A stretch of DNA of 64,000 nt from Methanohalobium evestigatum Z-7303 (GCF_000196655.1 NC_014253.1:1319423-1383422); one strand, 5' to 3'; shown: positions 17,982-27,217, numbered from the stretch's first letter. Numbers and translations are program-made. Notes: generated by a model from the letters alone, not told the origin.

Positions 17982-19790
17982 TCAAACAGTCCATTTACCT
18001 CTTTTGTATTCCCCCAATTCGATTTCTAAGGTTATACGACCTATGAAACATCCCAACAAATCCGCAATATTTTCGACAGCAATTCTTACTTCCTGAGGTA
18101 TATCATCATATGTATGAGATGATACACTTAGAGCTGCGACGATATCCCCTTTGAATTTGATCGGAATAATACCTAATGCTTTATATTCATGTTTGGTATT
18201 ATAATCTGAATTATAAAATATCTCGGAGTAATCTTTGTATACCGGATTACCAGTATTCAATAGATTGGTGATAAACGAATTAGCGTTTATATGAGAAATA
18301 TCATAAACAAGTGAGGATGATAAACCTTTATGAACTACCAGATCCAAACCACCTGATTCGTTAACAAAATGTATACATCCACAATCGATAGTATTTATTT
18401 CAAGAACATGTTCCACCACTTTTTCCACTGTTTTATCTACATCTTCATCAGAATTTAATAACGACCCAATTTTATGCTGGATATTTATTATGTTTTCAGC
18501 ATACTTATGTTTGGTATTATCAACAATAATCCCCTGATAGTATAAGGGTTCTCCAGCATCGTTTCGCTGTATAAACGTCCTTTCATCAACCCATCTAAGA
18601 TAGCCTGATTTGGTAACTATTCTGTATTCCTGGGAAAAATCCGAATAACCGTTTTTACGCTGTTCGTGTAACCCTGTTTGTACTTTATCAAGGTCTTCAG
18701 AATATATTATATCCCCATATTGGATTTTCCCTTTTACGAATTCATCAGGCGTATAACCAAATTGTGCTATGTTATCAGACACATATTCAACAGGCCACAT
18801 TTCATCGGGGTTATTGCTATCGCTTGCCTTCCATTGGAATACAACTACAGGACTGTTGTTGATAATATATTCAAAATTCTTTTTTTCTTTTAGTGATTCC
18901 TGAAGAGCAATTTCTTTATTTTTCCTGTCAGTGATATCATACATTATACTTTGATAAGCTACAGGTGAACCATGGCCATTGTAATGGACAATAACCTCTT
19001 CATTTACCCATCTTAACTTTCCTGATTTTGTAAGAATTCTATATTCCTGAGTGAAATCAGTGTAACCGAGCTGGCATAATTTCGAAAATTCGAACCTTAT
19101 CCTATCCAAATCATCTGAATATATTAGGCAATCATGTCTTATGCTTCCTGATGTAAAATCTTCAGGTACATAACCGAACTGAGACACATTGTTAGATACA
19201 TATTCAGCAGGCCAGTTTCTATCGAATTTCCATAAAAATACAACTAATGGACTATTATCTATAACATTTTGCAGAATATCCCGTATTTCTAAAGAATTAT
19301 TGAGTGCTATTTCTTTATTTTTTTGTCCAGTTATGTCTGTAATAATTCCTTTGTAAAAAGTAACATTACCTTCTTCATCACGATGAATATAACTGGTTTC
19401 ATCTATCCATTTAACTTCTCCAGATTTTGTTATTATCCTGTATTCCTTAGAGAATGTGGATTCATTTTTAAAATATGTATTATTAAGTTTATTTTTAACT
19501 TCTTTTAAATCATCAGGATGTATAATATCTTCGTATTTTAATTCACCAGTAATAAATTCATCTGCCGAGTATCCAAAATTTTCGATGTTATTTGTAACGT
19601 ATTCAACCGGCCATCCATCTTCAGATTTCCATAAAAAAACTATACTGTTATTACTTTTATCAAAACTTTCCACCACGTTTTGAATCTCGAAAATATCGTC
19701 TAATGCTCTTTCATAAACGATATCTTCAGGAGGTATATCTTTGTATTTTTGATAGTAATATAAACTCCTTTTAAAATACTTCGTTTTCAT
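17982..19790 (-). CDS. Sensor protein with three PAS domains and a GAF domain, no kinase
   Basis: 602 residues. Three similar PAS/PAC repeats (about 45-155, 175-285 and 300-415) each contain W-P-V/A-EYV-NN/DN...FGY and end with D-I-T-G/D-style PAC tails. A GAF domain follows (about 430-590) with DCGCIHF. No histidine kinase or other output domain follows before TGA, and the tail LGEYKRGKWTV resembles nothing I know. It may be a truncated kinase or act through protein contacts. Methanosarcina sensor kinases with haem-binding GAF domains exist, so the CxC is worth noting. Confidence 0.82.
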   Translation of the reverse strand: MKTKYFKRSLYYYQKYKDIPPEDIVYERALDDIFEIQNVVESFDKSNNSIVFLWKSEDGWPVEYVTNNIENFGYSADEFITGELKYEDIIHPDDLKEVKNKLNNTYFKNESTFSKEYRIITKSGEVKWIDETSYIHRDEEGNVTFYKGIITDITGQKNKEIALNNSLEIRDILQNVIDNSPLVVFLWKFDRNWPAEYVSNNVSQFGYVPEDFTSGSIRHDCLIYSDDLDRIRFEFSKLCQLGYTDFTQEYRILTKSGKLRWVNEEVIVHYNGHGSPVAYQSIMYDITDRKNKEIALQESLKEKKNFEYIINNSPVVVFQWKASDSNNPDEMWPVEYVSDNIAQFGYTPDEFVKGKIQYGDIIYSEDLDKVQTGLHEQRKNGYSDFSQEYRIVTKSGYLRWVDERTFIQRNDAGEPLYYQGIIVDNTKHKYAENIINIQHKIGSLLNSDEDVDKTVEKVVEHVLEINTIDCGCIHFVNESGGLDLVVHKGLSSSLVYDISHINANSFITNLLNTGNPVYKDYSEIFYNSDYNTKHEYKALGIIPIKFKGDIVAALSVSSHTYDDIPQEVRIAVENIADLLGCFIGRITLEIELGEYKRGKWTV

Positions 19791-19970
19791 GGCACTCCCC
19801 CTTAAAAAATTACACAGTTTTAGCTAAAGTTTGATATAGCAACAACTATTTTTGCTGCCTAATTTAGTTAATACATTCCGCCCAGCAATTATAAAGATGA
19901 ATGTATTTAATATAAAAATATTATTCTATTAAACCAAAAAATAATGATTAAACATTAAAAAAATTAATTT

Positions 19971-19991
19971 CCCTGTCCATAAAGAACAGGG
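19971..19991 (-). terminator. Hairpin plus T-run after the superoxide reductase gene
   Basis: An 8-bp stem (CCCTGTTC/GGACAGGG on the transcript, one wobble pair) with loop TTTAT lies 13 bases after the sor stop. It is followed on the minus strand by an A/T stretch containing seven T. It looks like a terminator or a 3' stabilising hairpin. Confidence 0.5.
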
Positions 19992-20003
19992 GTCACAATT
20001 TTA

Positions 20004-20495
20004 TCAAAATCTGTGAGTCCAGGTACAGACACGACCTTCGCCCACATCTTTTGACACAACCTCAATACCTCTTGTTTCTTCCCACAACCCATGAGTATTG
20101 CAATATCCAAGAGCTGTTAAACTGGTAGCCACTACTTTACCATCGCATTCACCGCAGACGTTGTAGCCATGGATATAACAGTTTTCGAACTGATATGCAG
20201 CTATTATATCCTCTTTTGCATATACTTTAAATTTGGCTTCAGCTTTTTCATCGTTTGGTGTAAAGGTTTTCTCTTCTACCAGTTCACCGTTAAAATATAA
20301 CTGGATCCATTCGATATAATGTTCTTCTTTCATTGGATGCGGTTTGTGCCCCACATTTACGGTAACCTCAAATTCATTACCTTCAACCACTTCATCCGGT
20401 GCTTTGATAAGCGGTAAATGTTCTTTTTCGTCCTCGGTAAGGTTTGACAAATCTTTTGGACGATTGATTTTAAGTTTGTATCCTTCATGTACCAT
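20004..20495 (-). CDS. Superoxide reductase (neelaredoxin-like)
   Basis: About 163 residues from ATG 20495; a GTG at 20507 is possible. The iron ligands of superoxide reductase are visible: histidines in VGHKPHPMKEEHYIEW and the C-x2-H of YCNTHGLW (Cys132, His135). There is no N-terminal desulforedoxin domain. A Cys-rich insert (CYIHGYNVCGEC) lies before the Cys-His motif and is unusual for the family, perhaps a metal site or disulfide. It detoxifies superoxide by reduction in this anaerobe, with electrons probably from rubredoxin. Confidence 0.85.
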   Translation of the reverse strand: MVHEGYKLKINRPKDLSNLTEDEKEHLPLIKAPDEVVEGNEFEVTVNVGHKPHPMKEEHYIEWIQLYFNGELVEEKTFTPNDEKAEAKFKVYAKEDIIAAYQFENCYIHGYNVCGECDGKVVATSLTALGYCNTHGLWEETRGIEVVSKDVGEGRVCTWTHRF

Positions 20496-20631
20496 ATAAT
20501 CCACCACGTTAAATCCAAGTTGTCTATCTTTTAATTACAAAGTAAATTAATCAGCCAGCAGAATTTTGGTCTGCTGACTGACTTCAACTCCCCCTTTAGT
20601 TTAAATATGGATATGATATCTCATCTTACGT

Positions 20632-20874
20632 TCAGTACTTGTAGTTCTTGACAGAGTGAAACAGTATCACAAAGAAGAACCCCAGTATAGCCGCTACGAA
20701 TCCTATAAAGGTTACTGGGTCAAAGGTATAACCCAATTCACCTCCTTTTTCCCATCCAACCAGTACTGCACCTTTGAGGACAGTTGGCATTACAACACAG
20801 ACAAAGGCAAGTACGAATATGAAAAGGACGTCAAAAGCTTTGATAATGTTACTTTTAGTAGTCGCTCCGTCCAT
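20632..20874 (-). CDS. Small two-helix membrane protein of the mtm operon (80 aa)
   Basis: 80 residues with hydrophobic segments at about 13-40 and 53-72. A strong ribosome binding site (AAGGAGGT, 7 bases before ATG) supports it. It is the last of the genes downstream of mtmB, 12 bases after the 94-aa gene. No family recognised. Its position behind the methylamine permease suggests an accessory subunit; this is inference. Confidence 0.8.
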   Translation of the reverse strand: MDGATTKSNIIKAFDVLFIFVLAFVCVVMPTVLKGAVLVGWEKGGELGYTFDPVTFIGFVAAILGFFFVILFHSVKNYKY

Positions 20875-20886
20875 TTTTGAACCTCC

Positions 20887-21171
20887 TTAATCATAATATC
20901 TAAGTCTAAATCGATGTTCTTTGATGCTGCGGTATACCTGTGCACAACCAAGCGTTTCGATACCTATCAGTAAACCGATTACAACGATGTATACACCAAA
21001 CATCGGTAGAGGCATCATAGTCCATGCTTGAGTGGTAGTTGTAATCATGATAAACACGAATAACTCCACTGCAATCAACACCGTGACAATCCCTATAATC
21101 AACATCAGATCTAATCTAAGGCCACGGTCATATTTTCCCCTATCAATATCAGATGGAATTTCTGAGCTCAT
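20887..21171 (-). CDS. Small two-helix membrane protein of the mtm operon (94 aa)
   Basis: 94 residues from ATG 21171, chosen because AAGGAGTG, which overlaps the mtmP stop, is 7 bases upstream. Two long hydrophobic helices (about 24-48 and 56-76) follow a polar N-terminus, and the C-terminus is basic. No family recognised. It lies between mtmP and the 80-aa membrane protein with tight spacing, so all are expected on one transcript. Confidence 0.8.
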   Translation of the reverse strand: MSSEIPSDIDRGKYDRGLRLDLMLIIGIVTVLIAVELFVFIMITTTTQAWTMMPLPMFGVYIVVIGLLIGIETLGCAQVYRSIKEHRFRLRYYD

Positions 21172-21176
21172 ATCAA

Positions 21177-22577
21177 TCACTCCTTATTTTCATTTTCATA
21201 ATGATGCACAGGTTTTGGCCAGCCCATTTCTTTCTCCCAGTCCATCGGTCTTTCTGTATGTTTGTAATGGAAGTAGAAATACGCTATTGTGTAGAACAGA
21301 AGACCGAACAACAGGTTGTAGAAGTAACCCCAGTACAACGTTGTCAGGATAACAATTGCAACTATTATCGAGAACCATGCAATATAGGGTTGCAATGGAC
21401 CTTTGAACGGACGTACTTTGTCATTTGCAATTCTGTCCGGGAACATCTTCCTGAAACGTATCAATGAGAAAGGAATTAATACGTAACATAGTAGACCAGA
21501 GATAATCGAGAAAGTTATCACCTGATCCAGATAACCACTGAATGCAAACGCAATGGCAATCGGCATCGTGAATATGACAGATCTGTAAGGTGATCTGTAA
21601 TACGGATGTACTGCCGAGAACCATTTAGCCACATAATCATCTTTTGCCAGTGCATACCACGATCTTGAAGAATCACAGATTGTACCGTTAGCACTTGCAA
21701 GACACGTTAGTAGTGTTCCAATACCCATTAACACAATCAGGAACGTAACTCCCGATTCTCTTGCAGCTTCCCACTGTGGATAAACTGACACACCGAGGTC
21801 GCTTGCAGGGAGTATTGATGAACAGTAGAATAATGTCATTGCTGCGACTACAAGTAGTGAAATCATTCCTGCCTGCTGTCCGAGTGGTACAGACCTTGAT
21901 GGTTTGGCACATTCTTCAGCTGACATTGCTGCGCCTTCAATACCAAGATAGAACCACGGTCCAAATTGTAAAGCTGCAAATAAACCTATTAATCCTTGAG
22001 GCATCGCTCCTTGCGACCATAACTCAGCCGAATTCAGTTCTACAATTCCTCCTAACGTTGAGGAGAAGAAGAACACGATAATCGCAAGGAAAGCAATCAT
22101 AGTAATAACAAAGTTTAGCGTTAAAGCGCCTACTACTCCGCGATAATTAACAAACGTCAATGCACCTATTACAAGCAGCGTCATCGGGAATACAGCGATT
22201 TCCGGGAATATCGATTGTGCCAGTTGAGCGACGACAATCGCATCTGCTGCTTCCAGCGCAATATATTCCATATAAACTGCCAGTCCGACGCTGCCCGCAG
22301 CACCGGGTCCCACAAACAATCTCGCCCATTCATAGGGACCTCCTGCAGATTGTGTGGCAGCACCAAGTTCACTTGCACACAACGATATGATTATATATAA
22401 TACACCGGCAAGTGTCATGGCGATAAGTGCACCAAGGATTCCACCTTTTGCTACTGTAAAGTTCCAGCCCATGTATTCTCCGACCAGAACAATACCAACA
22501 CCAAGTGCCCAAACATGGAAAGGTCTTAGAGTTTTGACTAAGCCAACATCTTCATCTGGGTCTTTATCATCAGCCAT
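21177..22577 (-). CDS. mtmP: APC-superfamily permease, probable monomethylamine permease
   Basis: 466 residues with about twelve membrane helices. The N-terminal helix GVGIVLVGEYMGWNF and the loop AGGPYEWAR match the amino acid/ethanolamine permease branch of the APC superfamily. In Methanosarcina a gene of this family (mtmP) accompanies mtmCB. Placement between mtmB and two small membrane proteins, all in one direction, supports methylamine uptake. The ribosome binding site is AAGGGGGAGTT before ATG. Confidence 0.85.
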   Translation of the reverse strand: MADDKDPDEDVGLVKTLRPFHVWALGVGIVLVGEYMGWNFTVAKGGILGALIAMTLAGVLYIIISLCASELGAATQSAGGPYEWARLFVGPGAAGSVGLAVYMEYIALEAADAIVVAQLAQSIFPEIAVFPMTLLVIGALTFVNYRGVVGALTLNFVITMIAFLAIIVFFFSSTLGGIVELNSAELWSQGAMPQGLIGLFAALQFGPWFYLGIEGAAMSAEECAKPSRSVPLGQQAGMISLLVVAAMTLFYCSSILPASDLGVSVYPQWEAARESGVTFLIVLMGIGTLLTCLASANGTICDSSRSWYALAKDDYVAKWFSAVHPYYRSPYRSVIFTMPIAIAFAFSGYLDQVITFSIISGLLCYVLIPFSLIRFRKMFPDRIANDKVRPFKGPLQPYIAWFSIIVAIVILTTLYWGYFYNLLFGLLFYTIAYFYFHYKHTERPMDWEKEMGWPKPVHHYENENKE

Positions 22578-22610
22578 TTTTAACTCCCCCTTTTTTAGTT
22601 TTCATTTACT

Positions 22611-22727
22611 TCACTTTTCAGCTCTGCGTTTTTCAACTCTGCCAGCATCAAAAAGGATATAACCTATCAATCCAAAGGCCAATAAATACAATATACCATT
22701 GATAATGGTCCAGGTTTCAATTGCCAA
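22611..22727 (-). CDS. 38-aa single-helix membrane protein between mtmB and mtmP
   Basis: From TTG 22727 behind AGGGGGAG it encodes 38 residues: AIETWTIINGILYLLAFG, a helix end at about residue 26, then a basic tail (RVEKRRAEK). The ribosome binding site quality and spacing are like those of its neighbours. An upstream extension to 22859 would run back through the end of mtmB and is not supported. It may be a small subunit of the permease; no family recognised. Confidence 0.7.
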   Translation of the reverse strand: MAIETWTIINGILYLLAFGLIGYILFDAGRVEKRRAEK

Positions 22728-22806
22728 TTTTCTACTCCCCCTATTTGTTTTTGATAATAAACATCCAAATTTGAAATGCCAGTGGTATAATAACCACTGG
22801 TTAAAT

Positions 22807-24183
22807 TTAGAATACCAGTCCCAGGTCTTCCAGTTTCTTCTTAGCACCATCGTAGACATTTACGTATTCATCAATAGGTGTGATGGTGGAAATGTCATAG
22901 CACTCCTGGAAGGTCTTGTCTTCTGGCAGGTTACCGAAATCGTTTTCGTACATACCAACAAGCTTGTCAAGTATCTTGTTGACCTCGTTGATATCCATAC
23001 CAGCAGTAGCTCTTGCAGTTTCACCCATCATTCGAGCTTCCATACCGGTAGTCTTGTCCTGACCGACACCCTTTGCAGAAGCGACACCGGACAGTATTTC
23101 ACGGCCTGATGCGGTATCAGTCATGGATTGAGCAGCAGCTTCCAGCAGACACATCTCGGTGCATGGGCCTGCACATGGATAGTACTGGTTACCAAGTATC
23201 ATGTCGGTGTGCTCTTTAATAGTAGCAGAAGTCCATCCTGCAATCTTGAGGGCTTCCCTTGTGTTAGTTGAACCCCATCTGATGTGTACAGGACCATCAA
23301 GATGCCATGTAGCATTGTTCATCAGGAAAGCATTGATTGTAGTAGCAACATCTACGATGGCAGTTTCTTCGATACCGCCAGCATATCCACCGAAAATAGG
23401 CATCTGTTCATCCATTATGACATCGCTGTTTGCCTGGTAGTGTGCAACAACAGCGATAGCATCCAGATCGATTTTCAGTTCATTAAGCTGTGAGACCTCA
23501 TGGCTGTCTGCAGGGTTAAGTCCGCCGACAGCATCAGCAGAGATGTTACCTGGAGCAGACAGTGAGGTCTCGGGTCCCTACAGACCCATACCGGGTCTAC
23601 CGCACATGGCGCATGCTTCTTTAATCAACCTGGATTCACTTTTGGCTGCCAGTACTTCGTATGGGCTTCCTGGTACCGGTGATTTGCCACGGATAGATGT
23701 CATGACACCGTTTACGATAAGGTCACATTCTCTTTCCATCGCGTAGCTCATGTGCACGGGAACAAAAACATCTTCGGATACAGGTGCACCGGTAGGACCG
23801 CCCTGAATAAGTGGTTTTCTTTTGTCTCCAACTTCCCTTTTACGTACAGTAACAGCATCTCTGCCTGTACCGAGAGTGAATTCTTTATCAACGTTGTTGA
23901 TAGCGTCCCATATCTCGTCTTCAGTGTATTTTACAATTCTCTTGGTGTCGGTACAGTAAATACCACACTCAAGCAGCATCTCAAAACCAGCGTTGAACAG
24001 GTTTTCCATCATGTCCTTATCGGTAGGAACGAATTCGTCACCGAAATCAAGGCCATATTTTTGTTTGAGTTCACCTGCTTTCATCGGTATGGTCATCAGG
24101 TCCCAATCGTCCTGTGTGGTTTTTTCACCTGTTTTTGCTCTGTCGTAGAAATCGTATACAGTAAATGATTTTTTGAATGCCAT
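22807..24183 (-). CDS. mtmB: Monomethylamine methyltransferase MtmB, pyrrolysine at residue 202
   Basis: 458 residues when the in-frame TAG at 23580-23578 is read as pyrrolysine. The N-terminal part (AFKKSFTVYDFYDRA onward) ends RPGMGL, then amber, then GPETSLSAPGN, and the frame continues to TAA at 22807. This is exactly the known place of pyrrolysine in MtmB, which methylates the corrinoid of MtmC with monomethylamine. In the mRNA the UAG sits in the loop of a GGTCT/AGACC hairpin. An ordinary ORF finder reports two separate genes here. mtmC lies just upstream. Confidence 0.98.
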
Positions 24184-24199
24184 GTTTTACTTACCTCCA

Positions 24200-24859
24200 T
24201 TACTTTTGCATGAGATTAATCCCAACTCTTGCAGCTTCAGCAGCGTTTTCTGCAGTTGCATCGGCACCGATCTCATCAATCCATTTCTGAGTTACAGGAG
24301 CGCCACCGAGCATGATTTTCACATAATCTCTAACGCCTGATTCTCTGATCAGGTTCATAAGTTCTTTCTGACCAAGCATTGAAGTGGTCATGAGTGCTGA
24401 ACCGACAAGCAGGAGTTTCTTATCTTTATTCTTTTCAATTTCTTCAAGAACAGTATCATCTGGAACATCGGTACCAAGGTCAACGATGTCAAATCCATTG
24501 GCCTGTAACATTGTAGTTACGAGTCGGTGTCCGATGTCATGAATATCTCCTTCCTGAACAAAGGTAATAGCAGTTCCTACTCTTTCTTCTTCCCCACCGC
24601 CTTTCTCCAATTCGGGTTCGATATATTCCATCGCTCCCTGCATTGCTTTGGCAGCCATCATAATCTGTGGCAGGAACGCTTCACCATTTTCGAATCTGTC
24701 ACCGACAACTTTCATACCGGGTGTCAAACCCTTGTTGACAATCTCTATTGGTGATAAACCTGCATCAAGTGCTTCTTTTGTCAGGTTTTTACATCCTTCT
24801 ATGTCCTGGTTTATTATAGCATTTTTAAGTTTTTCAAATTGTTCTTCTTTCTCTACCAT
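24200..24859 (-). CDS. mtmC: Monomethylamine corrinoid protein MtmC
   Basis: 219 residues from ATG 24859, chosen for GGGGGAG 5 bases upstream. A helical cap domain (about 1-90) precedes a cobalamin-binding domain with the motif EGDIHDIGHRLVTTMLQ (D-x-H-x2-G, the His being the base-off cobalt ligand), GSALMTTS and GGAPVT. MtmC carries the methyl group from MtmB to MtbA and on to coenzyme M. It is the first gene of the operon, which has a long AT-rich leader. Confidence 0.97.
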   Translation of the reverse strand: MVEKEEQFEKLKNAIINQDIEGCKNLTKEALDAGLSPIEIVNKGLTPGMKVVGDRFENGEAFLPQIMMAAKAMQGAMEYIEPELEKGGGEEERVGTAITFVQEGDIHDIGHRLVTTMLQANGFDIVDLGTDVPDDTVLEEIEKNKDKKLLLVGSALMTTSMLGQKELMNLIRESGVRDYVKIMLGGAPVTQKWIDEIGADATAENAAEAARVGINLMQK

Positions 24860-25211
24860 GAATCTCCCCCTATTATCTCGGATTGTTACAGAAGCTACAA
24901 ACACCCTAAACTTCTGTAACACTTGGAATAACGTCTTATATTTAAATTAAAAAAACGCATGAAAACAATTATATAAGTTTTATTCATGGGGAAACTTAGT
25001 TCCGTAATTATTTTAATATATAAGGAGTTTAAAATTTTATATAATTTATAAAGAATAAAACGCTACAGATTCCCAGTGTAATGGTTTATAAATAATTAAC
25101 TTGAAGAATTGTTTGTGTTTAGACAAACAGTTTTAATCAATTAACTTTTATATATGTAAATATAGTAATTTTATTCTGTAATTATATAATGTTTAGAGGG
25201 AGTGTGTTAAT
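24860..25211 (-). promoter_or_regulatory. Promoter and long leader of the mtmC operon
   Basis: About 350 bases separate mtmC from the divergent small gene. The region is AT-rich with several TATA-like stretches on the minus strand (near 25045-25065, 25005-25025 and 24970-24985), so the transcription start cannot be fixed. No ORF is credible. Methylamine methyltransferase genes of Methanosarcina are substrate-regulated and often have long leaders, which fits. Confidence 0.5.
24885..24920 (-). repeat. Perfect 10-bp inverted repeat in the mtmC leader
   Basis: GTTACAGAAG (24885-24894) and CTTCTGTAAC (24911-24920) form a perfect inverted repeat with a 16-base spacer, ending 25 bases before the mtmC start codon. 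It could be an operator or, in RNA, a hairpin placed just before the ribosome binding site. Confidence 0.6.
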
Positions 25212-25544
25212 CTGAAAAATGCAAAAGTAAACAAAACCGGTAATAACTTATCATCACAAGTTGAAGATAACATAAGGGCTAACAAACATAAAATCGGGCA
25301 ATTTTTCATCTGGGTTCTTGGGTTATATCTCGGATTGACCGGGCTAGGCTTGGCTATCACTGAAAACAACTTAGCTGTAGGTATACCTTTGTTTTTGACG
25401 GCTCTTGTGATATTGCCTCCACCTGCAGGTATCACAGATGTGATTGAAGCTAAAATAAATTATACGATACCAGGTGGCTTAAAACTTGCTGTAGGTACAA
25501 TATTATTACTTATAGCCTGGTTTAACCTTCCGGGTGGTCTATAA
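25212..25544 (+). CDS. Small membrane protein with apparent CTG start (110 aa)
   Basis: The frame is open from upstream of 25212. A good ribosome binding site (GAGGGAGTG, 25196-25204) lies 7 bases before CTG at 25212, and no ATG, GTG or TTG occurs in frame until TTG 25335, which falls inside the first membrane helix. The product has a polar N-terminus (about 30 residues), then two or three helices: FFIWVLGLYLGLTGLGLAI, GIPLFLTALVILPPP and a last one ending in LPGGL. The family is not recognised. It is divergent from mtmC. Confidence 0.6.
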   Translation: MKNAKVNKTGNNLSSQVEDNIRANKHKIGQFFIWVLGLYLGLTGLGLAITENNLAVGIPLFLTALVILPPPAGITDVIEAKINYTIPGGLKLAVGTILLLIAWFNLPGGL

Positions 25545-25619
25545 ATGATTAAATTCATTATCTAATTCAGTGGTCGAGTAGATTTTAGAATCTAACTATA
25601 TAAAAAAGAAGGAGATGGG

Positions 25620-25748
25620 TTAATTCTTGGGCCCATTTCCTCTCATGGTATCTTTTGTTTCAAGAGAGGTATCATCGTAGTAATAATCCTGGTCTACACC
25701 AAAGTTATCACTATTAATTATTATCTCAAAGAATTGTGTTGTATTATC
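25620..25748 (-). pseudogene. Possible gene remnant after the alpha/beta hydrolase
   Basis: A 42-codon open stretch with protein-like composition (NSDNFGVDQDYYYDDTSLE) ends in TAA but begins right after a TGA and has no usual start codon. It may be the C-terminal relic of a lost gene, or chance. Support is weak. Confidence 0.25.
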
Positions 25749-25770
25749 TCACATACTAACAGAATCATAA

Positions 25771-27150
25771 TCAATACGGCGGAACAAGAACAGGTAATAG
25801 CCAAATGACAGCCAATATATTAAAAATAAGTCGCTGTCTTAAATCCATTCCCGATTTCCACAACAACAGTGAGATAAAAGATAAAAACAGGAACAATAAA
25901 CTACCAAGCACCACTGATGTAACAAGCTGGAAGATTACAAATTGTGTGGATATCAGGACAAACGATGCACCTGTAATTAAAAGAAAAAACAAATCAAGTG
26001 CAAATTCCTTTTTATTCAGGATTTTGAAAATATTAGATGATTTGGTTACTACAACACCAATTGTTGATGCAATTATACCGATTACCAGATACTGGAACCA
26101 TTGATATCCTGCTGGTTCTAACTGGATAAACTGTCTGGCTATCGTTGAAAGCAGAACAATATAAAAAATAACAAAAACAATTACCGGTATCAGAAACCTG
26201 AACAAATTTTTATTATTAAATTTATAGTTGTATGAACCGGATAGCCAAACGGCGCTTATGAACATAACCATACCTGATAAAAACTGCAGTAAAACAGTTC
26301 TGAATGATTTGGTTTCAATGTTTATGTTGCCAGATGCATCCTTTCCTGCAGAATAAAGTGCCCATCTAACAGATTCCTCAATAAGTTTGTCATCAAAAGC
26401 TTCTGTAAGATGTCCTGAAGATTCAGACACAAATATTTTGGTGGCGTTGTTGCCTTCAAAATCACCATCAAATTTATTTCTGTTCAAATGTTTTCCTGTA
26501 ACATTAAATGCGATATCTTCAAGTTTTTCTGGAGGAACAAGTGTATCCTTTCCACCTGTAGCAAGCAAAAGGTTGGTCTCAAGTTCATCTATATTTTCAG
26601 GTGGGAAACGTCCTGCAATAGCAATTATTCCCGAAACATCAGGTTTTTCAAGCGCAATCCGATATGCACCGTTTGCACCTCCTGAATGCCCACCCACAAC
26701 AATCCTATCAGAATCTGTGTCATGCCTTGATTCCAGTTGCGAAAGGACAATAATATCTTCTCTCAACGAACGATTGAACAGAAACTCATTCCCATGTACT
26801 ATCTCCCAGTGAATTGTAGATGGGAAACTGGTAAAACTTCGTGACGGCCCGTGAATAAAAGTTAAAAATCCCTGTCTTGAAAAACCTTCTCCATAATGCG
26901 AATACTGGATGGGATCAGCACCCGAACCTGCTCCAAAATAAACTACCGGGAAAGGTCCTTCTCCATCTGGGATATATAATAAACCCTCCATTGTTCTATT
27001 TTGAGAGAGTTCTAAAAGAACCTGTTCGGATTCAAAATTATGAGCCTGGTTCTGGTCAGTTAAAATCGGGTAAATCAACCCTGATAGTCCTGCAAGTAGA
27101 ATAAGTACAGCTATAATTTGTTTCCGGGATATATTAGAATCAGCATCCAT
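25771..27150 (-). CDS. Membrane-anchored alpha/beta hydrolase (acyl-thioesterase/dienelactone hydrolase-like)
   Basis: 459 residues. An N-terminal membrane anchor (about 10-30) is followed by an alpha/beta hydrolase domain with the nucleophile elbow GGHSGGANGAY, a candidate acid in ATGGKDTLVPP and a His in SSGHLTEAF. The C-terminal ~180 residues form about five membrane helices. The hydrolase lies on one side of the membrane. The exact substrate is unknown; resemblance is to the BAAT/dienelactone hydrolase group. It is a single gene. Confidence 0.78.
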   Translation of the reverse strand: MDADSNISRKQIIAVLILLAGLSGLIYPILTDQNQAHNFESEQVLLELSQNRTMEGLLYIPDGEGPFPVVYFGAGSGADPIQYSHYGEGFSRQGFLTFIHGPSRSFTSFPSTIHWEIVHGNEFLFNRSLREDIIVLSQLESRHDTDSDRIVVGGHSGGANGAYRIALEKPDVSGIIAIAGRFPPENIDELETNLLLATGGKDTLVPPEKLEDIAFNVTGKHLNRNKFDGDFEGNNATKIFVSESSGHLTEAFDDKLIEESVRWALYSAGKDASGNINIETKSFRTVLLQFLSGMVMFISAVWLSGSYNYKFNNKNLFRFLIPVIVFVIFYIVLLSTIARQFIQLEPAGYQWFQYLVIGIIASTIGVVVTKSSNIFKILNKKEFALDLFFLLITGASFVLISTQFVIFQLVTSVVLGSLLFLFLSFISLLLWKSGMDLRQRLIFNILAVIWLLPVLVPPY

Positions 27151-27217
27151 AGATAATAGGAAAGATGTTTTATTACTCCTCGATAAAATACTATTTGTAT
27201 ATAAACATTTCTGGATT

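Noticed and set aside
17833-18096. 87-aa + strand frame over the end of the PAS protein gene
   Set aside because: Half of it is antisense to the clear PAS-GAF gene and the rest has no protein-like character in that frame.
22807-24183. mtmB as two separate genes or a frameshifted pseudogene
   Set aside because: The two parts are in the same frame separated by one TAG at the known pyrrolysine position.
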